A DNA stretch of 64,000 nucleotides from Candidatus Nanopelagicales bacterium (lineage in GTDB: Bacteria; Actinomycetota; Actinomycetes; S36-B12): contig JAGYJJ010000004.1 in the NCBI GenBank assembly GCA_018402235.1, positions 393,256 to 457,255 on the forward strand, written 5' to 3'. This document shows positions 62,965 through 64,000 of the stretch, piece after piece. The notes beneath the pieces were generated by a model, which had not been told where the DNA came from, searched no databases, and worked only from the letters and a program-made list of their open reading frames with translations. The translations under genes were made by a program, and so were the position numbers. Within the stretch, counting starts at the first letter, position 1. Every line of letters begins with the position of its first letter.

Positions 62965-63735
62965 CTACGTTCGACTCAATGCGGTGCCATCGGCCACTGC
63001 GCCTTCAGCGATCAATTCCTTGGCGCGAGAGGCGTACATGTCCACGTACTCCTGTCCCGACAGCGACATCAGCGCATACATCACTTCATCGGTAACAGAC
63101 CTCAAGATAAAGCGATCATCCTCAAGACCTTCGTATCGGGTGAAGTCCAGTGGCTCCCCGAAACGCACTCCCACCCGACGCAACCGGGGACGGATGGTTC
63201 CGGGCGGCTGAATCTCAAACGTGTTGATCATTGCTACGGGGATGATCGGCACCTGCGACTCCAGCGCCATTCGCGCGAGCCCAGTCTTGCCACGGTACAT
63301 CGTTCCGTTCGGTGACCGCGTTCCCTCCGGATAGATCCCCAGCAACCGTCCAGCCCGCAAGATCCGACTACCGGTTGCAATTGCCGCCTCCGATGCGCGC
63401 CCACCCGATCGATCGACCGGAACCTGACCGACGCTCTTGAAGAAGACACGCGTTAGCCAACCCTTGAGTCCCCGCCCGGTGAAGTAGTCGCTCTTGGCAA
63501 GGAAGGTAATGGACCGTGGAGTGACCAGCGGTAAGAAGAATGAGTCCGAGAAGGAAAGGTGGTTGCTTGCCAAGATCGCAGGGCCTTTGGCCGGTATGTT
63601 CTCGGCCCCCTCCACCCAGGGCCGAAACAGCACTTGCAGCCACGGGCCGATAACGAAGTGTTTCAAGAACCAATACAGCGCGCCCGGCTCATCCTGCGAT
63701 CCGGCCTCGGGAGTAGACGTGGGTTTGGCTGCCAT
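62965..63735 (-). CDS. 1-acyl-sn-glycerol-3-phosphate acyltransferase (PlsC-like)
   Basis: 256-residue PlsC-family acyltransferase. The catalytic ASNHLSFSDSFF (H-x4-D), FKSVGQVPVDRS, YPEGTRSPNGTMYRGKTGLARMAL (glycerophosphate-binding EGTRS), and VPIIPVAMIN are characteristic. It acylates lysophosphatidate in membrane lipid synthesis; an N-terminal hydrophobic stretch suggests membrane association. The start is uncertain: ATG 63735 chosen, GTG 63762 is possible. It is the first gene of a two-gene unit with the Fe-ADH and diverges from the esterase. Confidence 0.87.
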   Translation of the reverse strand: MAAKPTSTPEAGSQDEPGALYWFLKHFVIGPWLQVLFRPWVEGAENIPAKGPAILASNHLSFSDSFFLPLVTPRSITFLAKSDYFTGRGLKGWLTRVFFKSVGQVPVDRSGGRASEAAIATGSRILRAGRLLGIYPEGTRSPNGTMYRGKTGLARMALESQVPIIPVAMINTFEIQPPGTIRPRLRRVGVRFGEPLDFTRYEGLEDDRFILRSVTDEVMYALMSLSGQEYVDMYASRAKELIAEGAVADGTALSRT

Positions 63736-63779
63736 GGCAGGTGGCACACTAGTGCGACACACCCCTCAAAGGAGGCCAT

Positions 63780-64000
63780 ATGCCCATTCGTCCCGGTGCA
63801 CAGGCATGGTCTTTCGACGGCGACGAAACCATCGGGGTCTTGCTGATCCACGGCTTCACCGGATCTCCCGCCTCGATGCGGCCTTGGGGTGAGGCCCTCG
63901 CCCAGCGGGGATGGTCCGTTCGAGTGCCGCGGCTACCGGGGCATGGCACCCGCTGGCAGGACATGAACATCACCACCTGGGAGGACTGGTACTCCGAAGT
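63780..64000 (+). CDS. Alpha/beta hydrolase, esterase or monoacylglycerol-lipase type (3' truncated)
   Basis: Only the first 73 residues are visible. VLLIHGFTGSPASMRPWGEALAQRGW is the family's oxyanion-hole HGFTG motif, and PRLPGHGTRWQDM is its cap-near GHG segment. Carboxylesterases and monoacylglycerol lipases of the Est30 type share this arrangement. A perfect anti-16S ribosome-binding site (AAAGGAGG at 63768-63775) precedes the ATG. The catalytic serine lies beyond the window. Confidence 0.85.
   Translation, partial: MPIRPGAQAWSFDGDETIGVLLIHGFTGSPASMRPWGEALAQRGWSVRVPRLPGHGTRWQDMNITTWEDWYSE

Overview
The window is a gene-dense, fairly GC-rich stretch of an actinobacterial (Actinomycetota) chromosome. 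The evidence is the actinobacterial order of the division and cell-wall (dcw) genes (mraZ-rsmH-ftsL-ftsI-murE-murF-mraY-murD-ftsW-murG-murC-ftsQ-ftsZ-pgeF-yggS-sepF-yggT-divIVA), a PASTA-domain PknB-type kinase, split CrtYc/CrtYd lycopene cyclases, a class II DAHP synthase, DUF3040 and SAV_6107-type HEPN proteins, many GTG starts and an actinobacterial-type SOS box. I saw no rRNA, tRNA, insertion sequence, prophage or CRISPR array. The mixture of Mrp antiporter and carotenoid genes would fit an aquatic actinobacterium, but that is inference.

Layout. 1-542: 3' end of ileS, converging on the dcw cluster. 539-19180: the dcw cluster on the minus strand, nearly all genes overlapping by 4 bases or a few bases apart, headed by mraZ with a 10-bp-spaced array of putative MraZ boxes. 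19358-25991: DUF3048 lipoprotein, DUF3293 protein, Sfp-type phosphopantetheinyl transferase, HelD-like helicase, universal stress protein, RmuC and a DCC-family thiol oxidoreductase whose promoter carries a CsoR/CstR-like palindrome. 26037-28663: an unrecognised four-gene operon (repeat protein, RDD membrane protein, two secreted proteins). 28774-35144: MaoC-like dehydratase, DUF3040 protein, and an SOS-box-associated HEPN-dnaE2-dinB lesion-bypass operon. 35520-41651: pterin carbinolamine dehydratase and a complete Mrp Na+/H+ antiporter operon. 41805-44391: YbaK-like deacylase, DUF3800 protein, AlkD-like glycosylase and an SRPBCC protein. 44434-52339: carotenoid genes (cruF, glycosyltransferase, crtD-like desaturase, crtE, crtI, crtB, crtYd, crtYc), which together predict a monocyclic glycosylated C40 carotenoid. 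52356-56571: NadR-like ATPase, PknB-like kinase, HNH endonuclease, DAHP synthase. 56593-63735: a phosphofructokinase with the PPi-type signature, a glpK-enolase superfamily-aldehyde dehydrogenase operon, and a converging Fe-alcohol dehydrogenase/acyltransferase pair. 63780-64000: start of an esterase.

Three window-wide patterns stand out. First, about a dozen genes lack a Shine-Dalgarno sequence but have a TANNNT -10 element 6-8 bases before the start codon, which implies widespread leaderless mRNA. Second, five otherwise intact genes (yggS, helD-like, a secreted protein, crtI, DAHP synthase) are each interrupted by exactly one single-base frameshift, three of them at G/C homopolymers, which looks more like sequence error than decay. 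Third, several genes contain exact or near-exact in-frame tandem duplications of 12-21 bases. Some starts were moved inside longer open frames on the basis of RBS, -10 element or overlap with the upstream gene; the entries say so.
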